From Mortierella sp. BCC40632 (lineage: Eukaryota > Mortierellomycota > Mortierellomycetes > Mortierellales > Mortierellaceae): DNA of 64,000 nt. The position numbers were made by a program, and so were the translations under genes. The stretch spans positions 550,001-614,000 of the forward strand of contig WAEK01000005.1 of NCBI GenBank assembly GCA_011634665.1, read 5' to 3'. The notes under the pieces are model-generated. The model searched no databases. It worked only from the letters and a program-made list of their open reading frames with translations, and was not told the DNA's origin. This document shows positions 26,195 to 38,333 of this stretch, piece after piece (position 1 is the first letter of the stretch; every line of letters starts with the position of its first letter).

Positions 26195-27530
26195 GTAACT
26201 GACTCTTGCTTCAGTCGCTAAAGCATGCCTCTTACCATCTCTGATCCATCGAGTAAGTCTTTGGCAAGTTCTGGCAAAAGACCATACATCCTCCCCAGCT
26301 TCCATCGACGTGAAGCCAGCAGTTGTATTTTCGAGCAATCTCACCACAAGGACGAATAGGGTCAAAGGCGCCAAGGACTGTCGTTCCCGCTGTGACATTG
26401 ATAAAGAATGGTGTGTGTCCCATCGAAATCTGCTCCACGATCAATCGCTCTATGAAGAAGAAAAGGGTTGCTATCAGTACTCGATTTCGTATTTTCTTTC
26501 AACGTCTCTAGTTCAACAAGGAGACTGGTGGTTTGGTATTTACCAAGCTCCTCTGGGATCATAGCGCCATTCGGGTCGCAGGGTACACTGATGATATTTT
26601 CTGCGCCCAGCCCCATGATCACAGCCGACTTTTCGAGCGAATAATGACCTGCACTGCTGGTAAATGCCATCAGTTTGCCATAGGATGAAGAGGATCCATT
26701 AAAGTCCTCGGGCAAGTTGTACTCTCTCAATTGTTGACGAGAAAATTTGGGAAAGTAGCCTCGTTTCTTGATTTCTGGGTAAAGTGCATTTCTTGCTGTC
26801 ACCATAGCTAACTGGTTGCTAGCACTTCCTCCTGGGCATGAAAGTCCTCCAGCCAATTCACCAGTGAAGCCAAAGAGTCTTGCCAGAGCCTTTGTAACAT
26901 GAATTTCCATTAGAGTGAACACTGGTGAGACGTGGTACACATGTGAGTTTCCGTTCAAGCCAGCGAGGAGCAGCTCGGCAAGAACTCCAACTGGGTTTGC
27001 TCCTGCATAGAGCTTATCCATGAAGCGGGGGGAGAAGGTGTTCACACTGTATTGAAGAGTCTGCTTGATCATGGAGAAGAGAGCTATGCGGGGTCACCAG
27101 ACACATCCCATTGGGGTTGTTGTTATTGTTGTGGTTAGCCATGCGACAGTCTCAAAATGTATCCAACACTACCATTCGATCATACTGCGCTGTTGGAACT
27201 GCTTTACCTTCCGATCCGATGCCATGGTCGGGCAATACAAAGTCCATAAGCTGCTCCAACTCTTTCGGCTCTTTGTAGTCCACAAGTTGCGAGTCAGGCT
27301 GCCGGCTGTGGTCCATGTCTAATTCATAGCATGAGGACAGAGATCGAATTGTTCTGTGTCAGCCATCGAGAGCATGGAAAAAAGGGGGCAGCGGTTTGGC
27401 AACGGTTTGGCGAATGAAAGGATCAAATGAGGAACGGCCTCAACGTACGCTCGACCAAGAGATCTTTCATCCTTGTGATGAGGAAATCCAACTCCTGGGC
27501 GTCATCGCAGAGATCTCGACTGGGCGACAT
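25341..27530 (-). CDS. Group II PLP decarboxylase (glutamate/cysteine-sulfinate type), apparent frameshift
   Basis: Reads from ATG at 27530 (MSPSRDLCDDAQELDFLITRM). Exon 1 is 27530-27449, exon 2 27318-27173 (VDYKEPKELEQLMDF), then YSVNTFSPRFMDKLYAG. The PLP fold is clear: HVYHVSPVFTLME, CPGGSASNQLA, TSSAGHYS with the PLP-stacking His, FINVTAGTTVLGAFD, WLHVDGSWGG with the PLP Asp, and NPHKM near 26075 with the Schiff-base Lys. C-terminal QVCFWYRP follows. Between WGG and NPHK the frame must change by one base (about 26278-26290) to reach LAKDLLDGSEM, so the copy is either damaged or carries a sequencing indel. The following intron holds 45 T on the plus strand. The junction of exons 2 and 3 is uncertain. 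Substrate cannot be told from sequence. Confidence 0.8.
26149..26193. repeat. Poly(T) run, 45 nt, in a decarboxylase intron
   Basis: Longest homopolymer in the window; reads as poly(A) in the sense of the gene. Confidence 0.95.
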
Positions 27531-28109
27531 TGTGAGGGTGGATGCAGGGGAGTTTCCGTTTGATCAGTTTTTGGCTTGGAGGAGGAGGATCCGATTTGCG
27601 CAAGAAAAAAAAAAAAGATAAGTTTCGGCGGCATCGGCGGTAATTGAACCGATATTTGGGCCGAAGGCAGACAGAGGAGGAATAGCACGCAATTCAAATT
27701 TTAGGATGACCGAGATAGAAGACACACAAGCTCGAACAAGAAAGCCGAACCAGGGTCCCTGTTATGTGTGTGTGTGTGTGTGTGCCTTGTGTAAAGTATC
27801 TATTGTGCAGTGAAGTAGGAGTTTGGCTCTAAGAAAGGCTATCTCGGCTCGAGTGCCAATGGCAGGTGCCCGACAAGGCAGGACAAGGTTCGATGACTCT
27901 TTCGCCCAAGTAAACATTCTGGCGCCACTCTTGTTCCCACACCCCGCCCCCTCCTCTTCCTCCCCAGACCCTGTGGGGCTCTCCCCCCTCCTCCCACCCC
28001 TTTCCCCTGCCTGCCAGCCACACATGTCTGACCTCTGACAAGAGCTTAATTTGTTGTAGAATCTCACTCTTTTTATTTTTCTTTGGATTCATGAGTTCTA
28101 TGAGATGCT
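27531..28109. promoter_or_regulatory. Decarboxylase upstream region with TG microsatellite
   Basis: About 580 bp between the decarboxylase start and the 3' end of the allantoicase fusion. It contains (TG)n at about 27763-27783 and a C-rich stretch at 27940-28010. No gene seen. Confidence 0.6.
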
Positions 28110-30212
28110 TTAGATACGAACAATTGCTGCAGCTCCACCCTCAACATTGCCCGCCTCCTTGGTAAACCAGTACTCCTCGCAATCGTCCTTTCCAACACCT
28201 GACTCGTGTGTAATGGTCAGGAAAGTCACTGGGTTGTCTGTAACGATCATGGGATGGTGCCAGACATTGGGCTTGTAGTTGATTCCTTGAGAGTTCTTGA
28301 CAGTGAATGCCTGCAAGGTCGACAGATCAGGGTTTCCGTCAGCCTTATCCTTGGCAACAACCACGACATAGCCTCCGTTGCCGTCACCGCCCATAGGGAC
28401 GAACATCTGCGAAGAGTAAGAATGACGCTCAAGGAGCTTCACTCCGATAGTGGTAGTCTCCACAGGCTTGTAGCACTGGAAGATAGCAATGTTGGCTTGA
28501 GCAGGTACAACGTTTGGGTTGGGGCGATCAGGACTGTTGGCAAGTCCATCCTCTGACAAGGCATAGGATCGCCAGTTGACGAATTGACCGATACGCGAGA
28601 ACTTTTGAGCGGTTCCTTGATTGACCTTGATCGCGTTGGGGTCATACAATGGAACCTCGATCACCTGTCCCCATGGAGCAAATGCTTCCTTGGTAATGGG
28701 CTTGGCCTCAATGGTAAGCAAATTCCAGGTATCCTCATCTGGCAAGGGCTGAGCCTTTCCGATCGAGGATCCTTCAGGCAGGGGAGCAGCAGGCCACTGC
28801 TGAGATCCAAAGATGCGCACACGCTTGATACCACCATCAGGAATCATGACGACCTTGACAGTCGAGATGGCTGGTCCGGAGCTGACAGTCTCTGGAACCT
28901 TGAAGAAGTGCTGCTTGTGGGGCTTGACATGCTCTTCGTTAAGCAGGACGATAGGATTCTCTTCTTGAGTATCCGACTCTGCGAAGCCATGGATTGTCAC
29001 CGCCTTGGGTGGGTTACCCATGTAATGAGCAGTGTCAATCTCGATCAACGTAGGATGACCAGCAACCCCAAGTCTAGAGTTGGAGAATCAAAATGGAGTT
29101 AAAAATTGCTCGAAAATTTGTTCCTTTCAACCCATGTCTCGATCACCAACTAACTTACTTGATCTGGCACCAATCAACATGGCTAGGCGAACGCGATCGC
29201 TTGGTCTCCCATCCATCAGACATGTCATGTCCTCGACCAGGCAACAGCAAATTGGAAGGGTGACCAAAATGAGCGTCCGAAAAGGCACCGACGGTGGCGC
29301 CGGCTCCGACTGCCGCAAGGTCAAAGACCTCAGACTTGTCTTCGGGGATAACTTGGTGGACCTTGCCGTAGACTCGCAAACGGGAAACACCGCCATCAGG
29401 GTACATTCTGAAGCGAATGTGGGTATAGTGTTCGGTGGTAGGCGTCCGGAGTTGGAATCCATGTCGCGAATCAGGATTCAAGGGCACCTTTGGAAGGATT
29501 GGTGCCCAGGTGGCACTTTCCCATCCCTCAAGGGAATCAGGAACAGCCCCTGCGCTTTGACTCACATTCTCCTCAGCCGCACCATCCTTGGCCACATATC
29601 CCTCAACAGAGACAAAGGGAGAGTGGTTGCCCGTAAAGAAGGCCGTATCAACTTCGAACCCAGCAATAGTTCCAGGATATCCCAGCTGGATAACACACCT
29701 AGATCCGGATAATCGATAGATGAAGTGCTAGTCAGTACTCTTTATGATTCAAGAGTTAACATAGAATAATATAACAACTATCCGCTCAATAGTTGGCACT
29801 CTTCTTACCAATCATAGGAAGGTCCATGGCGGCGAGTCTCCCAGCCATCGAACCAAGCGCCTTTTGGAGTAAAGTGACCCTTCCTCGAGATGGGCGCGGC
29901 GGCGGTCAGAAGATTGCTAGCCTCAGCAAACCATTCATCTGACACAGCCAACACTTTTCCACCTCTGGTCTTGACGGCCAGGTCTGCCAAGATTCACATC
30001 ACAAAAGACGTTAATGAAAAGGCTCGAAAAAGGGGGGAAATCAAACGAGTCAAGATGCAGACTAATCAGCAATACGTACCAACATAGTCGTCAAAGGCAG
30101 ATCCAAGCTTGGAGGCATCAACGACGTCGTAGACAGGGGTAGAGACAGCCTTGGTGATCACTGCAGTTGGGACGGCAGTGATGTCGGAAGTTGCGGTGGT
30201 AGCAGGAGACAT
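28110..30212 (-). CDS. DAL2-DAL3: Fused allantoicase - ureidoglycolate lyase
   Basis: Exons 30212-30080, 29983-29809, 29698-29159 and 29073-28110 total 1812 nt, 603 residues, one unbroken frame. Residues 45-365 form the two jelly-roll repeats of allantoicase: DEWFAEASNLL, GAWFDGWETRRHG, DWCVIQLGYPG, FEVDTAFFTGNHSP, then the second copy FSDAHFGHPSNLL, SDGWETKRSR, IEIDTAHYMGNPP and RVRIFG. Residues about 402-603 are a complete ureidoglycolate lyase (IEAKPITKEAFAPWGQVIE, NQGTAQKF, LERHSYSSQMFVP, YKPNVWHHPM, with conserved His residues). Allantoicase splits allantoate to urea and ureidoglycolate; the lyase turns that into glyoxylate and urea. In yeast these are separate genes, DAL2 and DAL3. The linker between the domains is only about 20 residues. 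Location is probably cytosolic; no targeting signal is seen. Confidence 0.93.
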
Positions 30213-31115
30213 TGGGTGTAGTGAACTCGAATTTCTTCGGAGGGGGTGGGGGTGCAGACCGTGCAGAGGATAGAGAGGTAGAGCGTAAGATGTGTTCCGA
30301 TTTCAAAGGAAAGCGCGAAGAAACGGAGGAATGGCGCGGCGACCGGGTTTAAATAGAGTGAAGAAATGAGCAACGTTGGGTGGAGCCAAGGAGTGTATCC
30401 GTGGGCTGAAAATGGGCCATAAGAAATGGACCATAGAAATGGACCATAGAGAGATGGGCCATAGAGAGATGGCGACTCTCGGAGGACTAGGGGTGGATTG
30501 CTCTGATAGTAGCCGCCCGTGGTGTGCCATTCGCCTACCACCTCCGATGGCTCCACTGCGGGACTGAGAATGGAGAAAGTAGGAGCGGCTGTTGAGCAAC
30601 TCCTAACAATGCACCCCAACAACAGGGTAACAACAGGGCCTCATTGTTCGAACGCGCGGACGCGAACAAGACTCATATTTCTCCGCCTTTGCCCGCAACC
30701 GTATCTTTTGTCTATTGCCCGTTGACAGGCGACTGGTGGCCACCATCCGCTCCCCACTCTCCACCATGGGCGTAGACCCAATCTTTGCTCTCCCCAGAAC
30801 AACGCATTCGTAGACATCCCATCATTCCCCACATGCTCCGTTCTTCTCCTCTCTTGCTCTCAATCATTCACTCTGAATTCGCTTGCTCAATCTCATTAGT
30901 AGACAATCTTTTCACCGAGTATGGCCTGATTTCGAGCGCGGAGTTGCACCCTTTCTTTCCCCCACATTGTTGATGAGCACACTCGAATGAAAGAGATGCT
31001 AGTGTTTGTTCCGCATGTCAGGCTACAGAAAGGTAATAATAGATGCATCTCAGATGAAAACCACAAAGCACACACACACAGAGTTACTCCCCACTCCTCC
31101 TCCAATGACTACATT
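30213..31115. promoter_or_regulatory. Upstream region of the allantoicase fusion with short tandem repeats
   Basis: About 900 bp. At about 30410-30470 a 12-17 bp unit around ATGG(A/G)CCATA is repeated five times. No clear GATAAG nitrogen-response pair was found close to the start codon. No coding sequence supported. Confidence 0.55.
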
Positions 31116-33349
31116 CTACTCTTTGGACCAGACAAAGAGGGCCTTATCTCTAAAGACCTTGCGACCCAAAAGCTCCCACTCGAGTGGTTTGATCCACAGC
31201 TCCTTCGCCGTCTCAAGCTTGCCTAGGACACTTCCGCCCTTCCATACCAACAATCTTGGGTCCATATCGCGAGGTGAAGGCAACACCTCTACCTTCTCTA
31301 CAGTCGTCAACGTTGCTGGCAACGCTTGGAAGAGTCTATTAAATTGGCAAGAATCGAATTGTTAATTCACCAAGGCTGTCAATAGGTTGAAAAGAGGACT
31401 TTGCTCCGCCCAATTTGTATACACTTACCGATCCTCGAGAACACGATCAAATCCCTTGACCATTCCACCTCCACCGACCAAGATAATGCTTCCATAAAGC
31501 TTCTTGCTACGCTCTTCACTTCCACAGTTGGATATGGACTGGGCAACAACAATATCAAGTGCAACCAGGCTGGAAAAGTGATCCTTGCCAATCGTGCCAG
31601 CAACTTCCCAGGGTACGTCCGTCGTCCTCACAGTTGGGTCCATTGCAAAAGGGATTGTTCTTTCAACAGGTGCTGAAACTGCCACTGAAGGCGCTGCGAC
31701 AAAGGGGGCTGGAGTAGGGGCTGGAGTCCCGGCTGCAGAGGCTCCAGTGGGGTTTGGGGTGCCTACTACAGGCGTGGCTCCTCCGTTGTTGGTATTGTTG
31801 GCCCCGTTGGTAGCGGCAATGTTGGTGCTATTTTCGTCACCAGCAAGAGTAGAGAGGGGTGTTCCAGCTCTGGCAGCAGCCAATGTGCTTTTCTTTGTTG
31901 TTTGGTTGGTAAGGGATACCTAGAAAACCAAAAGAGTAGAAGGCATAAGTATCAGGGTGGACCACCTTTTGACAACACCTGTAGTTCATGGCACACAATT
32001 AAACTTACCGGTGGAGCATCGTCATTAATGTCTTCATAATTAATAAGCTGAGTAAAGCTTGGGTTTACATCTCGCGCTTCGATCCATCTTCGGATTACAC
32101 CAGGAAAGAAGAGACACTGTACTCGGTTGCACACGTCAGTAAAGAGATAGTAATTAGGCCCATTCACAACGGAGAGCCGACTCATATTAATAAACTTACC
32201 ATGGGCGAGACAGCGACCTCGTCGTACACCTTGACTTGGTATTTCTCCGTCTGGTAGTCTGGTTTCCTGACAAAAAACGAGTACACCTGGACTGTCAAAT
32301 CTGCCTCATTCATCGTGCACCACTTTTCTTTGAGCTCCTCCATCAAATGCCAGTCATAGGACTGTGAAAGATCTAAATCGGCATAGGGGAACCCAGTTCT
32401 CCGGACAAGTGCCGAAAAGCATCGGGTAATATCGTCACCACCATACTTAAGCATAGCGCGTGAATTTGGAATACAGATACCATCTTCTACGCAAGCAACT
32501 TTGGTGACCTCGGCTCCAATGTCAACCACACACGCAACAGAGACACCAGCACCAAAGCTGGCACAAACAGATTCCTGCTGGACCATTACACCCTTGAAGC
32601 CCATCGACTTTAGCAAAACGCTGACCAATTCCACCACATAGAGCTTGCTGTACAAGTCAGGAATGATCAATAGCGCGTAGTGTTTCTAAGGGAGATTGAA
32701 CAAAAGAGGATTACACTGAGATGGTAAGTATAGCTGAACTCAATCGTGTGACGTATCAAGAAGACTGGTTCCTGTCATCCACTACAATACCCTGAACTTT
32801 TTTCTTTCGATGCCAAGATCATCTTGAATGACTTTTGTCCAAATGGTCTCGAGATCAGATACTACAACTCGGGGACATTCGTAGTCTTTATCATTAAGGT
32901 TTCCTCCAACGATCGGCCAAAATAACTTGAATGTATGGTTCTTTCCCGGAGGTAGGTTTAGCGCCTATTGACAAGATCGTCGTCCAAATACGGTTAGACA
33001 ATGAAAGCCATTCGCAGTCGAACATGATAATACAACACGAGGAGTCGGTACTGACCTTCTGCCCAATAATAAAATCTCCTTCAGTTGCTGCCTCAGTCCA
33101 TTCCACTTTATATGGATCATTATGATCCAAGATCTTTTCAGGTCTGGATGAGGTGTTGAAAGATCGAACTTGCGATTTTGCGTTTGGCACTGGTCGTCTC
33201 TTTGCAGCCTTCATTCGTTGCTTCAGGTCGTATTCAATCTCTTTCAAGTACTGGTCATTCACTACCTATAATGTCCAGATGGAAGCAAGGTTGGTTAGTA
33301 AGAAATTGAAGAGTGTCCTCAAACGAAATATCAGAAAGTTATTTTTTGC

Positions 33350-33391
<42 letters not shown>

Positions 33392-34901
33392 CAGCTCTAG
33401 TCCAGGTCTAGTGCAAGTCTAGTGCGACGAACAGTTGTTTGGGGATGAAGCGTATGTCTCTTACATCTGGATCTTGAGATTCATCTCCATCCTCTTCGTC
33501 AACATCCATATCCGTGGTATCTCTCTCTTCATTACCAGAGTTATTAGTATCCGCAGCATCAAGAGTGGACTCTGATGCATCTTCCTGATCTCCAGTTTTC
33601 AGATTTTCATCGTCACCAATCTTTGTCGCCTCTTCCGTCTTTCCTGCTTTTCCGCCATCAGTCTGGCCCGTAGTAGAAGAGTTGCCACCTGAAGGCGGAA
33701 CTGTGGTCTTTCGCATCCGTCTTGCGATGACGTGAGGCAACACAACTGGATAGGCATCAGACGCTCTCCCGATTCTAAGGAACTTGGATCCTGGGTGAAT
33801 CACGATAATCCTCTTACCGGCTCCAGACTATTTGTGTTGGATAGTTGTACAAAATCATTAGCACAATCTCCCGCGGTATTAATGCATTAAGAAAGCCTTC
33901 AAGCACACAGCTCTTTTCGATCTCATTACAAAAGACGTCCTTACCGATTTGACTTCTCCATTTTCATCAGCTTCTTCCATTGTGCTGTCATCCGAATCGC
34001 TATCGGAGCTACTGTTTGATTCATTGTCGACTTCGCCATTCTCTTCTTCCTGGACCGAAGTTGCGTCTTCTTCAACTTCCTCCTCGTCCCCAAAAATTCC
34101 ACGTCTGATGGCATGTAAGCCGTCGCGTTCATTCTTGCTTCTTTTGGTGCCTGGTGTAGCTTCATCTGCATCCTTGACTTCTCCTTCTCCTTCTCCTGCT
34201 TCACCACTTGGAGCTTCCGTCAAGACCATATTTGTGTCGGTTTTGGACTTGCGCCTTTTGAGTTTTCGTCGTTCACTGGCCAGATCCTTCATAACAAAAT
34301 TCTTGTCTGTCTTTAGAAAGTTGCTGGTGACATTCCTGGTTGGAAGAGATACCATTGGGGCAAACGTAGTGAATCTGAATTGGGGTACGTAGGCAGGTCC
34401 AGTGATCACGTTGGTTGGGGCGGACGTTTGTGGTGGATAAGTCATCTCCGTGTCTGCAGTGGAGTCTGTATGGGTGTTGTTCTCCTCGACTTTGGCTGGT
34501 TTGAGTGAATCCTCATCCTTTGGAGTTTCTTCTGACGTTTGAGCATCTGGTTTGGGAGGAGCCGGATCGGATTCGGTTTGACTCTGGTCTGGCAATGGAG
34601 CATCAGCACGCGAATCAGGCTCACTGCTAGGAATCTCCGAGGTCTCTTTTGTGTTTTCAACATTCAACGAAGTGTCTGCTTCGGCCGGTGAAGCCTGCAT
34701 TACGGAATCTGTATCCTGTTGTTGGTCCCCTGTGAGTGCATTTCCATCTTTGTCATCCTCATTTGGAGCTGATCCTGTCTGTGTCTGCTCTGTAGTTGGA
34801 TGCTGTTCATTTGTCAAAGAGTCTCCCGGGGTCTGCTCTACAGGATGCTCCTGTGTCGCATTTTGACCGTCGCCGGATGTCGATGCGTTGTTCTGCTCCA
34901 T
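31116..34901 (-). CDS. ARP8: Actin-related protein 8 (INO80 complex)
   Basis: Nuclear actin-related protein of the INO80 remodeller, binding nucleosomes and the HSA region with actin and Arp4. Start at 34901. Exon 1 (to about 33946) encodes an about 320-residue Gln/Thr/Ser/Glu/Asp-rich extension ending in acidic clusters, a basic patch SERRKLKRRKSK and GLHAIRRGIFG. After an in-phase intron the Arp8 core starts (IIVIHPGSKFLRIGRASDAYP, LPHVIARR). Then EKILDHNDPYKVEW, LFWPIVGGNLND, IPDLYSKLYV, QQESVCASFGAG, VVDIGAEVTKVACVEDG, YGGDDITRCF, SIILVGGGGMVKGFDRV and the C-terminal DMDPRLLVWKGGSVL, REL-like WELLGRKVFRDKALFVW. An Ala/Thr/Asn-rich insert sits near 31600-31880. Long relative to human ARP8 because of N-terminal and insert regions. 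An earlier in-frame ATG at 34976 exists. Confidence 0.92.
33357..33387. repeat. Poly(A) run, 31 nt, in an ARP8 intron
   Basis: Reads as poly(T) in the gene sense. Confidence 0.95.
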
Positions 34902-35302
34902 CACTGTTTGGACACAACTCGATGAGCGTGCCTTCCCAAAATATGAGGACGCATTTATTTGGCCCCTCAAAATCAAAGAAAAAAAAAAGGACTGTCAACC
35001 TTCGCATTGCATTCGATTAACAGTCCTTGCAGCTCTCCCACACCACGTTTGCCCTGCACGGACTTCGCCATTCTTGTGATCCTCTCTCTCCAGAAGAGGT
35101 GTTCCACTGTTGACATTCATCTCAATGTCTGAGGTGTCATCACTCATAGTATGTTATTGTGTCCTTGCGATCCGTAGTATGTATTCGGATTGCCCGGTCA
35201 CCCAGGCTCGTATTCTGGTTCCGGTAGCCAATATCCGATATAGAAACAGATTAGGCAGTCGCCAGATTAGAGCCTGGCGTTTATTACTTCAATACCTGGG
35301 TT
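34902..35302. promoter_or_regulatory. ARP8 upstream region and SNX9-like 3' flank
   Basis: 400 bp with no supportable gene or RNA. Confidence 0.6.
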
Positions 35303-38178
35303 TCACGACCATAGACCCATGATACCCTTCCCGGTCGAGGTCCTTGTCTTTGATCTGAGAAAACCATTCATAAACCCAACTCCGTCCACTACCCCTCCAA
35401 CTACGCTTGACATGGATGTGACTGAAGCGGAAGAGACAGGGCGAGAAGCCCTCTGTGATTGATATCTCTGATCTCCCAAATCTTTCTCGTGCTTGCTTCG
35501 GGATCGTGGAGTCTTGGACAAGTTATCATAGTAGGGTTGATCAAAGACGGCGCGAGTTTGTCTCAAGCGTTCAAGCATCTATCGAAGGAGCAATTCACAG
35601 TCAGCGTTGTCATTGATAAAATTAAAGCCAGTGTACTTATCATCCATGCATATTACCTTCTCGTGGTATGCTATCTGAGCATCCAAAAAGTCCACTGTTC
35701 CTTTGCGAAGGTCTTGAGTGCGTTCGTCATGGAATCGGTCAATCTCTGCTAATGTAACGTTGAATACAGTCTCACACCTTGACTTTACAGTTTCGGAATC
35801 AATTTCCTCCATAACCTGCTCTTTTTCGTAGACTTCAATCAATTTCTTGTGCGTTCCAGTGTGCATGTCGACAAGCGGTGCAAATGTGCTTGCGGGTGTG
35901 GAGTATTCTTTGAGGGTTTCGAGCCAGGACAAACATCCATCCAAGCCATTCGTTTGATGGACGTCCATCATTCCGTGGAATGACTCTGCAGTCATTTGGA
36001 TTGCCTTGGTAAGTCGAAGACAGTCTGTTATTGTAAAAAAGAGGGAACCAAAAGGAAATATGATTAGCCCTCCTAAATGACTAGTACTTTGGTCGAAAAG
36101 AGAGAAGTATTACCTGTGCAGTTCTCACGCCAACACCAGGCGAGGTCACCGTTCAGTGTCGCTTGATCAGTTGATTCCTTTGGATTTGACACCAGGTTCA
36201 GCAGGGCAAGTCCTAAGCGTCTATGGTTGAACTGAAGCTCTATGGAGTGGGTGAGTATCAGAAGAAACACCTATTTCGTCGATGTTATTTGGGATAACAA
36301 AACACAGTATTACCTTCAACACCAAGCTTGTATGCCAAGCTCGCCTCTAACAAAGTTGGAAGCAGTCTTTCAGATCCGGTGCAATGAGCCTTGAACCGTT
36401 CCATTAGATCAATATCTCTATAGGAATGGCGTGGTGCCAAAGGATGAAAGGGCTTTTCGTGAGAATGTTGATGTAGCGAGCAGCTATAGACGTACGCTCA
36501 AGGAGTTTCCTTTTATCCTTACCCATCTTCTCCAACATTGAATTCGGGGTGATAAACGTGCTGGAAGAAAGCCGAGCCTACAATTGGGTCGACCTCAAAC
36601 TTGCGCTCTGCCCGTTTCCAATCACCATCTTCACTACAACTAAGAAAGTGTGTCAAAAGCTCAGAATATCTCAAAACTGGATGTCTGGCCAATCGGTTCA
36701 GGAATCTTTCCAGAGCTCGCCTTCTTCGTTCGATAAATTCGTCTGAGAAACGGCCTAGCGATGGACATAGTAGAAGCAATTAGACAAGGATCAAATGAAT
36801 CGTAACGAATTATACAGTCATGATAGACAAACAGGATAGAGGTAATGTAGGAGGAAAGGCCCATACCTGAGAATTGTTTCTCTGGGAGTAGTGGGAATAC
36901 AAGGGCTCCAAACTTGATCACCAGACGATCATACAGCCATTCAAATTGGCTGTATCGGCGCTCAACAGTGACAGTGGCTCCTTGAGCAAACTATCGAGGC
37001 CAAGATGTAAGATTAGTAAAATGTCAGTTTAGAGCTAGCGGCAAAGCGGAAAACTCCTTCACAAGGCTGTACTCACTGTCGATGTTACTTGGAACAGAGT
37101 ATACTCTTGCATGCCAGCCATTTTCCGTCGGGTCTCAGGATCATGCACCTTAATCTGGAATAAAGGTGCCTTTTCCTGCCAGCCAGGGCCACTCTGGATG
37201 TAGTGTTTGTCTGACTCTGTAATTTCGTCATCCTCTTCATCATTACCATCTGAGATTCTATAGTCGGCAGAACTATGGCCCTCTCGATTAAGCCCTGGAT
37301 GCTGATATTGAGGACTGCTCAAAGTTGGGCGAATTCCTTGAAGTTCGCTCTTTGTAAGAGTTCCAACATCACTTAGTCCCAGAGTACCAGTGCTGTATGT
37401 CTGACCCAGCTCATTAGTCTTATTGCGGGATGATCCTACAACTCCTCCTGTAAGGATAAACTCTTCGACGCCTGAAGTAACGAACCAGCTAAACCGGTTC
37501 AACTGACGCTTGCCAAAGACACTGTGACGCGCACTGACCGGCACACCTGTTGCTCCTGGCGAGTACATAGAAGGGTTCACAGTCGCTGAAGAGTAGGCTG
37601 TACCAACAGATGCGACCGAAGCTTGCTGTGTGTGACCGATGCTGCCAGGTGGTGAGGCTGAGAAGTCATGGATGTACTATGATAAATTGGCAGATCGTGT
37701 TTGTGGTGAGCACTTGTGAGCATTACCTATCATTTTTGGAGGACTATTCATCATTACTAGTAGCAATCGAACCCATGCGAGAACTCACAGTGATGTAGGA
37801 TTCTGGGACAAGACCCTTCGCGCCATCTTTCTCTGCCAAAGACCATCCTTCAGCCAGACCAACTTTGATGACGGTCAGGACATCACCGGCTCTAAAAGAC
37901 AGTTCTGAAAATTCAGACTGGCCATCAAAGTCATAGAGCGCGCGTGCTGTCCATCCTTGGGCTGGAGGTTGATGCTGTGACTCCGAAGCAAGGGTCTTGG
38001 AAAGTAGGTTATTACTACTCTTGTCGATAGGCGACTCCAAGGCTCCATTGGCTTCTCTAGTTGGTGAGTGTTCCTCGAGGCTACTCTCGTCCTTATTGGA
38101 ACTCAATGGCAGGTGCGGTTGAGTAGAGAACATTGGATGCAGCTTTGGAATGGCGGGTGCAGAAGTGGAGGATGCCAT
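35303..38178 (-). CDS. SH3-PX-BAR sorting nexin (SNX9/18/33 type)
   Basis: Starts at 38178 (MASSTSAPAIPKLHP); exon 1 runs to 37789. Residues about 75-130 are an SH3 domain: TARALYDFDGQ, LSFRAGDVLTVI, EGWSLAE and KGLVPESYIT. After a Ser-rich linker the PX domain begins near 37190 (APLFQIKVHDP) with the phosphoinositide motif RRYSQFEWLYDRL near 36940 and FPLLPEKQFSG. The downstream part, with DEFIERRRRALERFLNRLARHPVL and then helical exons to about 35580, is the BAR region. The C-terminus ends with a Ser-rich tail, GKGIMGLWS. SNX9-like proteins couple PI(4,5)P2/PI3P-membrane curvature to endocytic actin assembly through the SH3 domain. About eight exons; inner junctions are approximate. Head to head with the MDM1-like gene. 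Confidence 0.85.
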
Positions 38179-38333
38179 GTTGAAGGTGGGCGAGAATGGT
38201 GAAGAAGGAATGTCTACGGAGGTTCCTAAAAGAGAAAAATTGGTGGTCAGGGGTAAAAGGTCAGGCGCTGCACACGCGCGTGAACTATATCGCAGTCCCC
38301 GATGGCTTGTGAACTTAAACGGGCTACTGATGC
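38179..38333. promoter_or_regulatory. 155-bp bidirectional promoter between two PX-domain genes
   Basis: Start codons of the SNX9-like (minus) and MDM1-like (plus) genes face away from each other across this interval. It contains CACACGCGCGTG near 38270, a palindromic E-box-like element. Confidence 0.6.

Noticed and set aside
35250..35302. Possible 5S rRNA-like string (CACGACCATAGACC)
   Set aside because: Only about a dozen bases match and the rest of the 5S structure is absent.
38270..38281. CACACGCGCGTG as a defined transcription factor site
   Set aside because: Palindrome noted, but no factor can be assigned from sequence alone.
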